Notes under the pieces: model-generated
The model's input: the letters and a program-made list of their open reading frames with translations, nothing else
The model's database searches: none
Told to the model about the DNA's origin: nothing
Shown here: in pieces, positions 36,509-51,553 of the stretch
How the letters are laid out: each line of letters begins with the position of its first letter
Position numbering within the stretch: the first letter of the stretch is position 1
Program-made: the position numbers and the translations under genes
Source of the DNA: Scatophagus argus
Lineage: Eukaryota > Chordata > Actinopteri > Scatophagidae
Assembly (NCBI RefSeq): GCF_020382885.2
Contig: NC_058497.1
Coordinates: 16,298,330 to 16,362,329 of the forward strand
Reading direction: 5' to 3'
Length of the DNA stretch: 64,000 bases

Positions 36509-37617
36509 TCTACAAGGCCTGGGCTGTTCAGTGAGGCATTCAGTTAACAGAAGGTCTTCAGATTGAGGGGCAGTGACCTGAATGAAAAATTTCTACAGAT
36601 CTGACATCCTGGGCTGCACAACAGATGTAGAGAGGGTCCTCTATATTCAGTAGTGTACACATGTACTTGTGTGTGTGTGTAAACTCTATTTCCTACATGT
36701 CCTTCTGACCAAGGTGGTGACAGGAAGCTCATGTTCTTTTCCAGTCCACTGTAGTCTGCACGGGTCAAAGGTCACCCTTGTCACATCCACTTGCCCATTA
36801 ACTGTCACTGCTGTTGCTCTGCAGTCACTTCACATTACCCTGACACACAAACCCCTCCCTTTAAAACATTGTATTATAGAGTATCAGACCCAAATATCAG
36901 AAATGTTACAAAAACCCTCATATTTACACTGAATGTGCAATAACCACCTGCTGAAGAGTTACAAGAAACTACTGGTATTTCCCTTGAAAGACCACTGCTC
37001 TTGAAAGTTACTCACAACACTGTTTTCTTTTTAAAAAATAATTGTGTCTATTCATTTTTTTCATGTTAGGTGATCCCATCACCTCTTACCCGTTTAACTC
37101 TTTAAACCTTGATTTTCCCCTTACATGTTCAGGTTTACAAAATTTCTCACCATTGTATCCATTTGCTCCAACACTTCAGTGAAGCTGCATGACATTTACA
37201 GTGAGTGGAATATTCAAAACCCTAAACCCCATGTTTCTGTGGCTGCATGATACCCTAAAATGGGAATATATATATTACATACATATTTATATAAAAGATA
37301 AAATTTTGGGGCTTGTATTTAGTTCGAACTACAAACTAATAAATAAACAAACAGAAAATGAGACCATCTTCTGAAGAAAACTATGCATCCCTTGTTGCTC
37401 CCTGACGACATATCATTGACATCATCATCTGACAATGATAAGAACAACAAAGCTTGTCATAGCATCCCAAATTATGCACATAGAAAAAGGGTGTGAAGCG
37501 CTTTAGTTTCGCTTGCAGACCATCGTTAATAATCTCCATGGCAGTGCTGACACCTGTAAGCACTATTGTCCTGGTGATATTTCAATTAAAAAAGTATATA
37601 TAGCTGGTAAATGCACT

Positions 37618-37623
37618 TTTATT
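37618..37623 (-). terminator. candidate poly(A) signal AATAAA of the jagged-like gene
   Basis: TTTATT on the plus strand lies about 840 bases past the stop codon at 38466-38468. The intervening sequence has no other gene, so 37624-38465 is a plausible 3' UTR. Confidence 0.45.
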
Positions 37624-38465
37624 ACAATCCACATGTGCTGGTTGCTCCAAATGGAAAGTGAAATGGGACAAACAGAGCAAAGTAACACAGTGATACTTCC
37701 AAACCAAATCACAGTACAAAAGGGCTTCAATATGTACAATATATCCATGTACAAAAAAGAGCTAATTTACATGCAGGTATGAAAAAATCATACATCTTTG
37801 ACAAACTGTAGTATTACAGAGACAATACAGGCAACAGTGTACAGTTTTAAAACAGTTTTCAGAAGGCTTGAAAGCCTTTGGATGAGGAGTGCGCACTCTC
37901 TTTGACAAGTTTATCAGCTTTGTCGTCTTTTCTTAAAGTAAACTGTCTTTGTCCTTCTTTTCCTCTCCACACATTTAATGTACATTCTCTATTTCACTCT
38001 CACACGCGCTTATATACAACCAAACACAGAAACACACCGAATGTTAAATAAGCATTCATAAGCATCAGCAAAAGCATCCATTCTTTAATCTCTCGGTCCG
38101 TCAAAGCTGAGTCCGAAACAGAAATGGAGATATGAGCACAAACATGTCGAGTGTCTCCTACGGAAGATGATCCACTATTTCCTTTTGACAGTATCTCAGG
38201 CACTCAAGTCTCCATATTAAATCGAGTTTGTCATTGTCAAAGAGGACAACGCAGTAGGACTAACGAAGCAGCTGTCAGTTGTCAGGAGTCTACCGATAGC
38301 TGCCTGAGCACATAAAGGTCAGGAGTCACCCAGTTTTCATAACAGCAACAGTGACACAGTGCAAGACATTGAAAACAGGTCCCTGTGTGGGAGAGTGCCA
38401 AGAACATAAAATAAAATAATAATAATAATTAAAAAAAACTCCTCAGACAGCCAAAAGTTCAAAGG

Positions 38466-41400
38466 TCAGGCCTCCAGCTCCTGGTTCTCTGTGTAGTGGA
38501 AGCGGTTCAACTTCTCCCTCTCACGATTTGAAATGTCCAGTTTGGGTGCGTGGGCTGGCTTTAGCGCCGGAGATGAGTGCGAAGGTGCTGGGGAGGGCGG
38601 CAGGGTCAGTTCAATCTCCTCGTAGCAACGTGAGACGGGGGCAGGGGCAGGAGGGTGTGTGAGCGGGGTGGCGGGGGGCAGGAGGGGCACGGGACGGTCC
38701 ACATTTCTGATGAGATTGACAAACTCCCTCTGATTGTTTATGCCTTCTTCCTGTGGGACGGCCTGCTGCTTTTTCCGCTTTCGATGGAGGTGGGAGAGAA
38801 TAAAGGCGCAGGCTGCACAGCCACAGACCGTCACTAAAGCCAAGACACCCACCAGGATAATGTAGAAGCTGACACCACCGTGTGTCGTGTCAGACATGGC
38901 ACCTGCAAACATGGACGCAGTGACAGAGCGGTTAGACAAGATTTCATAGAGCCTGTGAATATTCTCATTCATCCAGGTCATGGTTATCTCAAGGAAATTC
39001 ATTTAAACGCAACTGGACTTAGTTATTTGTCTTTGAAGACATTTCACCTCTCATCCAAGAGGCTTCATCAGTTCAGAGGTGAAACGTCTTCAAAGACAAA
39101 TAACTAAGTCCAGTTGCGTTCGATTGAATTTCCTTGAGATAAGATTTCATAGAGATTTTAGTTTAATTACTTTTTAAGACGAACGCACACATATTTTGAT
39201 TACCTGGACAGTGCTGACCAATGCAGGGATTTTTGAGGCTCATGCACTCATTACCATAATAACCATCAGGGCAGGCACACATGTATTGGCCCTCCGCACT
39301 GTGACAGGGAGCCCCCTGCTGGCAAGGGTTAGGATTGCAAGGATCCAACACTATCTGAAATAACAGAAGACAGAACAAGAATAACAAAAAGAAACCAGTA
39401 CAATGGCTTGGAATTTTTTCTTTTACTAATTAATTCCTACATATATGTTTGGAGTCATTACACAAACATTTCTGTGGCTACTTGAAATATTGTGAGGCTT
39501 CTAATCCTGGTAACCAATTCAAGTAGATATGCATCTACTGCCCCACCACTTTTTTCAGTTTGTCTTACAGATATTCTTGGTGTTCTTTTTACACTTCCTT
39601 TTTGTGATTGCACTAGAATGAATCTAAGATTTTTTGCATGATTGAGAGGCCTTCTTATAACCCTTTGTCCACAGCACATATCCATTTAGTTTAATCACTG
39701 CATGTCAGTTGCTATGAAGAATTCATTCTGCAGACTAAGCTTTCCTTAGCTTAACATCTACTAACCTCACAAAAGTTTCCTGAATATCCCAAGAGGCAGT
39801 TGCAGGTGAAGGTCCTCTCGTCTTTCTCCACACACTGTCCTCCATGCAGACAGGGGGCACTGCCACAAGGACTCGGTCCATTTTGGCAATATTTCCCTGT
39901 GAAGCCAGGTGGACACAAGCATCTGGACCCTGACAGCTGGTCCTGTGTGGGACAGCATGTAGAGAATGTTATTTATATGTATGTAAAACAGAGAGAATGA
40001 TTATATAAAGTTGGGGGAAAGTGCACTAAAGAGAGAAAGATCTGCCAGAGCCAACGAAACATTTGCCACTTTGAGATATAGTAGTCATGCTGCTCATAAC
40101 TTCAGGAATAATGTCAAAAAGAAGTTTTTAATGCCCAGAAGAAAGCCTAAAATGCCATGGGCGTTAACGTAATCAAAATTATTCCCAGTGATTTACTTTT
40201 TAAAAAATTAGCTTCTTGATTTGGCTGTGAATTCTTAATTTTGAGGGGCAGATGAAGGAATGAAATCAGGAGATCATGCGAGTGCCACTAAAGCGAATAT
40301 GAGAGCGCGAGAGGACGATAACGAAGCAGGTCAGTGTTGGCGACTGATATGCAGAGTCTGCAGGCAAATCAGAGCGGGAGAGAAGGACTTACCTCGCAAC
40401 GTCCACCGTTCAGACACAAACCCTGACAGCTGCTGTTCCCTAAAGATCAGGGAGACACAGATCAGAAATTATACCACAATGCTGTAACCAACAATATGCA
40501 AGGCGCAAAGAGAGCCAAAATCACTGGAGTAAAACAATCTCTTTCACACAGGAGTCTGGCATGCAGGGAAATGTGGTTTGAACACAGTCCTATGGGTCTA
40601 CCTGAAACAGCTCTCGAAATGTTTATTCCTTTCCTTTCCTTTCGTTATACCTACCCTTGTCCTTATCCTTGTCTTTGCCCTTTTATACTCACTGATGTCA
40701 CATTTAGGTCCCGTCCACCCAGGAAGGCAGTCACATAGGTATCCACCAATCAGGTTGCGACAAGAGCGGGCGTGTACACATATACTCATTTCACACTCGT
40801 TGGTGTCTAAAAAGGAGAAAGAACATTTTGAAAAATACTGGTGTGATGAAAATCATGTCATCTTACACTGATCTAAACTAATGATAAAAGGAGCTTCTGC
40901 TACACTATATAATATAGTAGCAGGAAATGAAATGACAGGACACAGAAGAGTCCAATATATATTAATATATGAAAATATGAGTCTGATCTCACACACAGCA
41001 TCACACTTAACTTCTCACTGAAATGAGATAAAACATCGCATAAAACTACCGAATCTAATCGCATGTGTCTCCTATTGGGCCCTGATGAACCTTAACCACC
41101 AGTTCAACCAAAGTTAAATCTGAATTGGATGCTTGAACTGAACCGTGAACTGGAGAATTGCTGTGCAGACGCGAGCAGGATGCACATCAACACGACAGAG
41201 TGCTTGTCAAAAATTATGTTTACAAATGCATAGTGCATCCAAAATAATGCCTTGCAGCATCTCCTCACGTCTTTGTTTATGCACAGATCCCCCCTGCTGT
41301 ATCGCTTCTTTCTGTTGGCTTTATGTGTGCTTATTCCCATCGTCTGCCACACTGGGAGTGTAAAAGCCAGGAAGCCCTGAGGGCTTGGCTCTGAAATGCT

Positions 41401-41718
41401 GAATGAATAAAGAGGAAGCAGACAGTCAGTTATAGGTAATCTAAACCTGTTACCTCCAGAGAGAGGCCTATTAGGATTTAGCACCAGTGAAGTGTATGTG
41501 TACAGTATGTATGTATGGGAGTGTGTGCGTGTGTGGGTGTGTTATCTATGGGAAAAGCCTGGGGATCCTGTCCACTATCAGAGAAAATGTGGGGACAGAA
41601 GTCAGCTAATAAAAGAGTGAAACTGATAGAAAGTTTAATTGCCTTTCACATTTTAGGCACTACTGATGCTCTGCCTTTCAGCTCAAGCTATAAAGAGTTT
41701 TATCACTTGTGTTTGAAC

Positions 41719-41755
<37 letters not shown>

Positions 41756-44700
41756 TACGTTGAGCCACAACCCTGTGATGTGGAACTATGAGGGATTATC
41801 AAGTGTCACAGTGACATATCACTGTAACACGGAGAAGCAGGAGAGGCTGTCATCCTGAAATATGTAGCAGTTTCTACTTCATAACCCCCAAGCATCTGTG
41901 TGTGTGTGTGTGTATGTAGCAGACTATGTCATCTGTGTGTGTGAGACCTGATCCTATACCATATTCCCTCTCTGCTGTAGTATCTAACACAACAAGCCTC
42001 TGGGAGTATACTTATCAACATGAGCAAATGCAGCCCAAAGGGACTTGACAGTGCATTTGGAGAATACAGATTCACAGTCAGGATGAGTTAATATGCCATC
42101 AGCTTTTTGTGTGGCCTTTTTCCTCTGTACTTCAAATGCATATGTCGCTTCAAATGGATCACATAATCACACATATCCCACGGAAAAACGGGTTTTGAAT
42201 AAAAGCTGTGCGCTACAGCTGAAATTGATTTAGCTTGTTAGAAGATCAATGTTGAAAATCCTGTGAACAGATTGCTTTGAAGATGACAAATACCAGATTT
42301 TCTTAATTAATAGAAAACTACATCAACAACTGGAGTGACACACTTTTCTCGTCTAATTTTTCACACACACTGGTGATGAAAAATTATCACCTTTATAAAA
42401 ACCCAATATAAAATCACTGTGTGGCAGCTTCGCCTTTGCCCTGGTAATCTGTCGAGGTTCGATCAATTATTTGATCATATTTTATTGATCAATTGATCAG
42501 TCAAAGTAGTGCACATATGAAATCTTCAGCGTAAAGCTTGTAAACACACCATGCATTTTCACGGAGAAAATAATGACAAAACTGTCATTAATTCTGTTTT
42601 GATTTGAAGTTTCTTTGCTTTGATTACTTTTAATCTTTACTTTAATATATATTGTATCATTTGTAACTGTATCAAATAAGTGTATCAAAATACGCCACAC
42701 CTGATTTCAATAATAAAAAGGTCTGTCCCAATACTTTTGTACATGTAGTGTATTTGTGTATAACTTAAAGCAAATATATGAATAGAGAGGCATTGACCAT
42801 CTACATGTATATAAGCCATGTTTAATCCTGACCCACTGACCCAGCTGGCAGGTCCTGCCCGTCCATCCAGGCGGGCAGAGGCACTGGTAACCTCCAGGAG
42901 CCTCCCGACATGTTGCTCCACGTCCACAAGGGCTCCGATCACACTGCCTCACGGCTGGGAGGAGAAGCAGAAAATACTGTATATGAATTACTGGTCTGTG
43001 TAATGGGAATGTGTGTGTGAACATTAAAGAGTGATTTTGTGTGTATGTGTTTCTGTGTGTTGCGATCTGAAACTGCAGCATTGGTATGCCAATGCTTTGG
43101 CAGCCTGTGTTTTCATTCTCTTTCCTGGTGCTCTGGTTTCTGTGCAAACAGTGATAAATATAATCATCTGCTGCACCAACATGGCTGACACCCCAAACCC
43201 TTCACAGAGAGGAGGAGGAGGAGGAGGAGGAAGAAGAGGAGAGAAGAACAAGTGAATTTAAATAAAAGAAGAGATGGGGTGTAAAATAGAAACGGGAAAA
43301 TGGAGCTGCCACGCCTTGTTCTGCTCCTTTAAAGAGGAATTAAAACCAGCTAAACAGGACAGAGGGAAAGTGAGGAAAAAGAGCAAAAATAGACAGAGAG
43401 ATGCACTCGTTTTAGACATTAACCACGCATGACGTCCTATTACACGTCATACCGTATTTGTGCAGTAGTGGCATCATAACTTTTCCCATGCGTGGCTCTG
43501 CAGTGCACATCTCTCACTCTGTCTCTCTCATAACCCTTTTTCCATTTACCTAACCCTACAGAACAACCATTTTCCATCCTGCTGACCCCGTCTCCAACCC
43601 TGAGCAATAATAATCCAAGCCAAGCTAGCGGCACTTCTCCCAAAACGGAGACAGAGGATTCATAACAAACAAAGAAGCCTTTAATTAATACTGGTTATAT
43701 ATATAAATCTTGTCTGAAAGCAGAGCTGTGTTGTGGTCATGGTCGTCATTCTCTGCAAGCCTGACAATCCTCTCACTGTGTATTCCCCAGAGATCCCCCC
43801 ACCCCACCTCCACAACACATGCAGAGACAGAGACAGACGGCCTCTCTGACTGTTAATCAAGCCAGTAACAAATAACAAGAGCAAAAATAAACTATTCCGT
43901 TATTCCTCAATTCGTCCCTCTTCTCTGATTCTCTCTGTCTCTCTCTCTCTCACTCACATAAATGATTCTTGGTGAACTGTTTACATGCCAGTGACCGACG
44001 TGCTGCTTATCCTGATCAGGGTGAAAGCAGAGGATGTGGAACGCTTGCTTGTTTACACACGCATCTCTGACAGACCATAGCCTGTACGATCCAATCTCAC
44101 CTGTGGCTACTCTCACACAATACGAGCTCACACCTACTGTATACATAAGTCTCACACCAAGAAAAGCCTTTAAGACAGACTGCTGTGACAGCTCAGTTGT
44201 TACTTCGCAGCCAAAAACATGTTTGACCTTTATTCATGCTTCACTGGGAGGTCGCACAAGGTGTGAGGGCTGCTATAAGTCAGTGTAACACCGTGTGTGC
44301 CAGGGATCAAGATTCAGAAAAATAAAGCAGGGTCAAAGACTCCTCCAGCTGCATGTGCTTACAAATGTGTCACAATTTTAGTCGATAATTTATCTGTGGT
44401 GGCTGGAAAACAGCAGTGCCCTCTTGAATGCCCTTATGGTAGATAGAAAATGATAAAAGGCCTTTTACAGTTTCCCAATGTGCAAGAAAATGTGCTGAAG
44501 CGCCCACTAGGGCTCCTTATGGAAAACGTGATCCGCTGCTACTTGAATTAAATGATTCAGCATTTCTGAGTTTGACTCATACTTGAGATTAGGAGTCAGG
44601 ATAGCTCAGGGTCTGCTGGTGCTTCAGTTTTGCCCAAGTTTTATTCAAGCGTGAGATAAACTATTTTGAAAGGATGCACCACTATGTTGAATGATTTTTC

Positions 44701-47700
44701 TTCTCGCTTCCTTCCACACTGTTTTCGTCATGAACATTTACTCTTATAAAATCTTGTTTATGGATGGATATCAGGTTTCTCTAGCAGAAATCTAGCTGTG
44801 ATAATCAGGTTTCTCAGATAGTTTACCCTGATTACAGAAACTGTCTTGTTTGTTTACACGACGGTTAAGAAATCGGTTTGCTGCAGAAAGCCGACAATGC
44901 AAAGTACATGTGAATAAACACTGCATGACATGAGCTCAAGGTAAAAACTGAAAAATATTTGTCAGTTAGATTGCCGCGATGCAAACAAAGGAATCTTAAT
45001 TTCCATTGGAAAATAAATAACAAAAGCTCAAAATTCCTTGTGTGCAATAATGCATCTCTAGTGTGCCTGCAGAGTGAAAATAAACTCACAAACAATCTCC
45101 GTTTTTCTTGGACCAGAATATTACAGAGTTTTTAAAAGCCAAAGTTAGACAGTCTAGCAACTTATTTTCAGTTAAAACATCCGGCTACTGTACAGCAAAC
45201 TAATGTCACCACAACTGAAAAGGATAAAAGCCAACAACAACATGTCAGTCCTGCTCTAAGTGTGTGTTGTTTTTATGTTTAACAGTTGTCTCAGTTTGCT
45301 CACAGAGAAAACAAAGTCTCATAACATTACAATCATTTGGCAGATGCTTTGGCCCAAAACAACTTTTTATTTTTTCCCATTCACACACACAACCCAGATG
45401 CACAAACACACACACATATCAAAAGGGGAACTGGATCCTGGAGCACAAATTTCCACATACGGGATGAAAGTCTGTGCTAACAGCATTCAACTGTCTGTGT
45501 GATGTTGTGATCCTCAGGAAGTTACTGGTTATAAGGGGCACCCACTTTATGTTTTCTTACTTACTTAACACACAGTTTCACCTCTCTGTTTATATTAAAT
45601 CAATAGAGCTGATCAAAGATCTCCTTTCAGTGTAAATATGCATGGGAATGCACACACACTCGCACACACACACACAGACAACTGGACAGTGGGTGAGACA
45701 GACCGCTGATTGCTGCTGATACTGTTTGTGTTCATGCTAATTTAGTTTCCTCTGTCAGATTGATTAGAGTCACTCACTGGATTTAATCGAATAACAACCA
45801 ATCACAGACAATCTCAGCTCATCTCCAAATTGTGTGTGTGTGCGTCATTGACAATCACCATCAGCGCAGGTGTGTCCGGTCCAGCCGTCTGTACAGATGC
45901 AGCTGAAGCCTGTTGGGTTTTCCACACAGGTGGCACCGTTCATACACGGGGACGACAAACACGCATGTTCCACTAGTGAGAGGTGGAGAAAAAAGGCATC
46001 AAAGAAGAGAAAAGGAAGAACAAACCACAAACAGACAAGAGGATACAGTTTACTTAGATTTAACAATGTGGTACACTTTGCCATGTTTGCTTTTGCCTCC
46101 TTTCACTCAGTGCGTATTTTGGGAAGCAAAAATATTTCATTCAGCTTTGCAAAATGTGTGCAGGTTTCATACATAATTTAATACTATTAAATTAAATATT
46201 ATGGCAAATATCTGCATGGTATGAGATCACCTAAACAATAAATCTGCAATGTTAGGAGACAGATTTAATGGATATATGTTATTTCTCTGAGCGTTTCTTT
46301 CATTTGTGTAGACAATCTGAATTTCATTTGACATTTGTTACTTGCTGTATCCACATACAGTATTCAACTAAACTTTTTTTTCACAAGTGGTTCAGTGCCC
46401 ACATGATGAATCCAGACTCACCAATGCCACAGTTGCGTCCTTTGTAACCTTCCTGGCATTCACACTGGTACTCGTTTGGCTCTGTGTTGGTGCATGTCCC
46501 TCCGTTCTTACAGGGCTGGTGGGTGCCACAGTAATTCAGATCTGAAACCATAAAAAGTCTGTGTTTAAGTTCAGTTCACAGCACAAAACAGCAAAAGAAT
46601 AAAGTATGTCGGTAAGAAAAGATAAAAGAACGAGGATGCAGATGGAACCCGGTTAACTTTAGTTTGACTTTGTCTCACATAGAGAGCGCAGCACACACTC
46701 ACACACATTTCCACACACATTCTGCACTCAGGCTGAAGTGTATCCAGGTCGGCTCATTGTGCTGACTGCGCAGGCCACTAGCTGCAGGGCCTGTTGTCTC
46801 TAGTGTTAAAGCTGATTAAAGCTTTGCTTTCTCTAATGATCTCCTCCGTGCCCACAGTCTCTTTGTCTCACCACAGCTCTTTACAGAGCCTTTCTCAATG
46901 CACAAAAACAGCTCAGGACCCCACCTAGCTAAGAGCGTCCAGCCCAGCCCTGCTCACATTCACCTTACCCAAGGCTATCGCCTTTCCTCTGCACAATACA
47001 ATGTCCCATGGGCACTTGCTGGGCTCCTGGATCCCAGCTCCCACGCTGGGACGGAGGAGGGGGTAGGGTAATGTTGGAGAAACTTTGTTGCAGTGTGGGA
47101 AAAGTTAAAGAATTTGAACTGCGAGTGGGCTGTGTCTTATCTTATACAGAAGATCAGTATGCCATGCCTGGGAAGGTGTGCGAAGAATCAAGCTTGTTAA
47201 ATACACAGACACAGTGTTTCTCTCTTTGTCTTCTTCTCACAAACGCGCAAACACACATGCACATACACACATACACTGATCAAGTCCTTGACTAACAAAC
47301 AATACAGGGCAAACTTCTTTCATCTTTATGCAGATGACACAGTCCTCTACTTAGTGACTTAAGCTGTGTTCTGTTGTTTGTATTAAATGCTAACAGTAAA
47401 ATAAAATTCAGAGGAAAAAAACTCTTATCCTAGACGAGAAGCAATAAATACTCTACACTGATATGACTGTGAGAATTCTTCAGGGAGCTCCTAGTCAGTA
47501 AAAGTACCTCAGTGTTGGCTCAGAGCAATTTGCAGGTTTCTTATATGTGTGGGCTCACAGAAAGAAAAAGGAAAATATATGACAAATGATGTTTTACAAG
47601 CCATAAGTGCAGAAATTAAGATACAGATCAGGACATTTTTCACAACTGTGCTCCACCGCACACTGGGTAGTACATGGCTGTGTTGTGGACAAGTCACCAA

Positions 47701-50700
47701 ACTTCAAGTCTGAGTCCAGTTTAGAGTTCCCAGTGTTCGAGTCCAAGTCAAATTCAAGTCATTAAAGAAAAAAAAACGAGTCAAGTCCAATCCAAATACA
47801 CTATTGTATAACTATTAGTTAATATTGAACTTTACGTAGATGTTACCTTACGCCAAATTACTATGGTATATTATATAAAACAAAATAAAAATCTGAGGAT
47901 GCCGATTTACGAGTCTGCAATTAATGCACAAGTCCAAGTCAACAGTGCTCAAGTCCAAGTCAAGTCCTTAAAATTAGGGGTTTGAGTCCGAGTCCCTGGA
48001 GTACTACAAGCCTGGTAGATGGTAATGAGTCTGGTCAGTTGTCAACTATTTATTCTCAAGATTATTGAATCTACTGTTTTCTCAACATTAACAACATGTG
48101 GTTGTGTGTGGCACAAACTGAGATAAGATGAAGTTCAGGCTGAGAAGTCAAGTCAAGTGTTGACCATGTGAGTCTGACAGCCTCCAGCTACATGTTTAGG
48201 ATGTCAAAATAAACAGAAGAAAAACAGGGAAACAGATCAACAAACACAAGCTAAATCCCAGTGTTAGTATATCCAGACTTTCTTTCACTCTGTCTTCGAA
48301 ACATTTAGTGGGTCACGTCTGACCTTTGTCACACAGCAGTCCTCCCCAGTTGACGTCACACACACACCGCCAGGGTTCGGTGCAGCTTCCATGCACACAG
48401 CCGGGGAACGTCACACACTGGTCACACAGGGGGCCCGCCCAGCCATAATGACACCTGAAGAGGGAGACAAGCACAAAGTTCATATTATGTTCACATGTTC
48501 ATGTTGTGAAAACTGTTTTCTTTAAATGGATTTGGGAAGGTTTACTTATATTACACAGGTTATATGATGCTTTTAAGATCAGTAGTTATATTTGTGAAAA
48601 GAGTTCAGCAATTTTGGAGTGCAAATAGCTCATCAGTGCAATTAAACCTCCAGGCACCTGTCTACTGCTGCAGGATTTAACACCAACGAGATTTCAGCCA
48701 CTCTGCACACGTCTAATTCAGGCTCAGGTTAAAAAACTGCAAAATTCTGGTGTATCCTATTTAATACTGTTTTAATCAGCTCGATGTTACACAAAGGTTT
48801 ACAAAATTTTCAGACTCACTTGCATTCTCCAGGAACAGTGCAGGAGCCGTGGACCTGATGACACCCCTGCTTACACACCGCTGTGAATGAAAACATCATA
48901 TACACAAAAAGAGAGTAATTAGAGACTAACAGCAACTGTGAAACAAAAATGAGGTTCAGTTGAGTTACTGGGTATTAAAAGCTGCAATCCACACTGACTA
49001 CATCTGCCAGTTAAACAACAATTCAAAAGAGTCGACATAAAACAATCCCAGATATCACCAGATACACAAAACATGCTCTTAACTGTGCAACATTGCACAT
49101 AGTAGATCATCAGTGTATTCTAACTATGTGAAAACAAATCTTGAAATACACAGTTTCCCCATGGAGAGCTCAAGACTGAAAACTTCCTGAACTTCATCAT
49201 GGTCATTAACCTGCAGGGGGTAACAGAGGGACCCCCAGCTAATTTTTCAGACTTCCTGCTTCTCCGCAGTCCAATCAACGACCTGCTGAGGAGGAAGTCA
49301 GATGAAGTGAGGATGTCCGTAAACTAGCTGTGTGTCCTTCAGGATTCCCATGGTTTCCACTCTGGTTTCCTCCATTCACTTTTCACCATCGCAACACGAT
49401 GGCAGCGCTCCGAGGTCACACAGTGAGGTCGTCCAGCTGATGAGTCACAGACAGACGGACAATAATCCCCCCCACACACACACACCATCCACTGTAGCTG
49501 ACTGTATTAACTGACACACAGAGGTGCATCAGTGTAATGGGTCCTAAAGGCTGTCAGTACTGATATTAACAGCAGTAGATGGGTACAAGCACTTACGTGT
49601 GCTTTTTCTCTTGAGGTTTATGCTGCCACTGGTTCAAAGGGTTGTTTGAAGGCTACAGCTTGGTTTTAGGGTTAGTTAGTATGCATGTGCATGTGAATCC
49701 AAAACAACACATCTACCATCCAAAGCTGATGACACTGGCTTGTGGGTCAAGTTTATTTTAACAGCCCAGAATTCACAATAACAGCTCCAAAGGGTTTCAG
49801 AGGCTGACATCAGAAAGGAAAAACAAGGACGCCCTCATGGAAAAACCTTTTAAGAAACCTTGGAATGGATCAGTATAGAGGAAACCCCCTTCTAGGGATA
49901 ATGGAAAAACAAAAGTGAAAACATTCTCTAATTTTTCTCATTTATGTCCTTAAGTCATCATGAGGAAAATATCACCTGATTATAGCAACAAACATATATA
50001 TCTATTTATATGGATTATTATGTGGTATGTCTTTTGAGTATTTTACTGATCTGAATGTGACAAAGGCAAACAACACTACAGACTTAACTTCATTGGATAC
50101 ATGATTTGTACTATTTTCAAAATGTATATAGGACATGTGGTGCTGAGGTACTCTCCCTGACACTTCGTTTTGATTTATGATTTAAGATCAATCTGGGTAT
50201 AATCTGAATATGAAAAAAGATGGATTTTGGCTAGCAGTCTGAACAAGGCCAAACACACCACAGATTTAAGTTCCTCTCACCTTCTTTGCACTCTGGTCCT
50301 GTCCAGCCCTCCATGCAGACCTTGGAGCCACTGGAGTCACAGTTGAAGTGACCAAAGAAGTCATCACGGGCCCTGCAGAACTTGTTGCAGAAAGGTCCAT
50401 AGTAGTTTGAATCACAGCGAAAGCGAAGTCGATATTCCAGACTGAAAGTTCGTCCGTGGTGACGGTAATTTTGCCACTGTTCACCAGGGTTCAACATGGA
50501 TGAGAGGAGGACTCGCTCAATCAGCTGACCTGGGGGAAGAAGAAAGATGGAAGACTTTTTCAGACTTTTAAGACCAAGCGCAAAAAACTGATCAGGACAA
50601 CTTTAAACTTCACTGCCACTTGGCCTGGGCAGGTTGTTAAATAAGAAATATTTCAAATCAAATCAATTCAAAGTGTGAGCTGGGCATTTTGTGCAATTTT

Positions 50701-51522
50701 CAGCAATTTTCTGAAAAAAGATAGGCGCATTTTAAAATTTTTCAGTGTACTGAATTTCTGAATCCATTGGTATCAGATAACGAGGATATAAGATATCAGT
50801 ATGAATATCAGTGGAGACAAGAGCAGGCTAAAGGATCAGAGAAAAGAGGTCAGGGGTCTGCAGAAAAAAACCCTGAACACCAAAGCGCCGGGGTAGTGAC
50901 TGCTGCTCCTAACCCCCGGAGGGGATTTCACCGTCATCCCCAATTCAGTTATAATCTCCTGTGACGGAGTATTAACGCAAAAAAAAGCACTAAGGATATG
51001 TGTGTGAGTAAATCGTGTCTCAATGCTATGTATGTATGTATTTAAGAGATGGTGGTGAGGGTAAAGGGAAAGATTGCAAGATGGTAGAGCTGTTTTGTGG
51101 ACATGTTTTGCTTACCTTGTAGAGACAAAAATCTGTTACGCAGTTACATGTGGTTACTCACCTTCCTTATGGGGACAAAATGAAGTCCCCATAGCTCCCA
51201 TGATGTAAATGTTTAAATTTTAGGGTGAAGACTTGGTTTAAGGTTAGGTTTAGGTTAAAATTAGGGTAAAGGTTAGGGTCAGGTAAGTAATGGTTTTGGT
51301 TATGGTCTATGTAATGTCCCCATAGGGAACGGAGACAAGACTCTCCCTCTCTCTCTCTGTGTGTGTGTGTGTGTACGTGTGTGTGTGACAGACAGAGAGG
51401 CAAACAGAGCCAAAGAGGAAGGGAGGCAGCTATTAGGGCACACACATTGCAAACCGCCTGATGGAGAGATGAGATCACCATGGTTTGACACAAAGGAATG
51501 ATAACAGGGGCACATATTGGCC

Positions 51523-51553
<31 letters not shown>

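Larger units (their letters stand above)
35601..37617. other. intergenic spacer between clasrp and the jagged-like gene
   Basis: About 2 kb separating two minus-strand genes. It contains tRNA-Gln(CTG) at 36437-36508 and a short retroposon tail at 36353-36383. The remainder is AT-rich without recognisable coding content. Confidence 0.6.
40807..42840 (-). other. jagged-like intron between EGF6 and EGF5 exons
   Basis: No exon found. It carries (GT)17 at 41721-41754, further TG runs near 41900-41945, and the end of a Tc1-type element at about 42705-42752, close to the EGF5 exon. Confidence 0.6.

Noticed and set aside
49450..49540. Extra EGF exons within the long jagged-like introns
   Set aside because: No cysteine-spaced open frame with splice sites is present; the exons found already follow the Jagged order without a gap up to EGF9.
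51090..51330. Interstitial telomere-like GGTTAGG array
   Set aside because: The units are irregular and flanked by a known type of teleost dispersed repeat; there is no run of exact TTAGGG.
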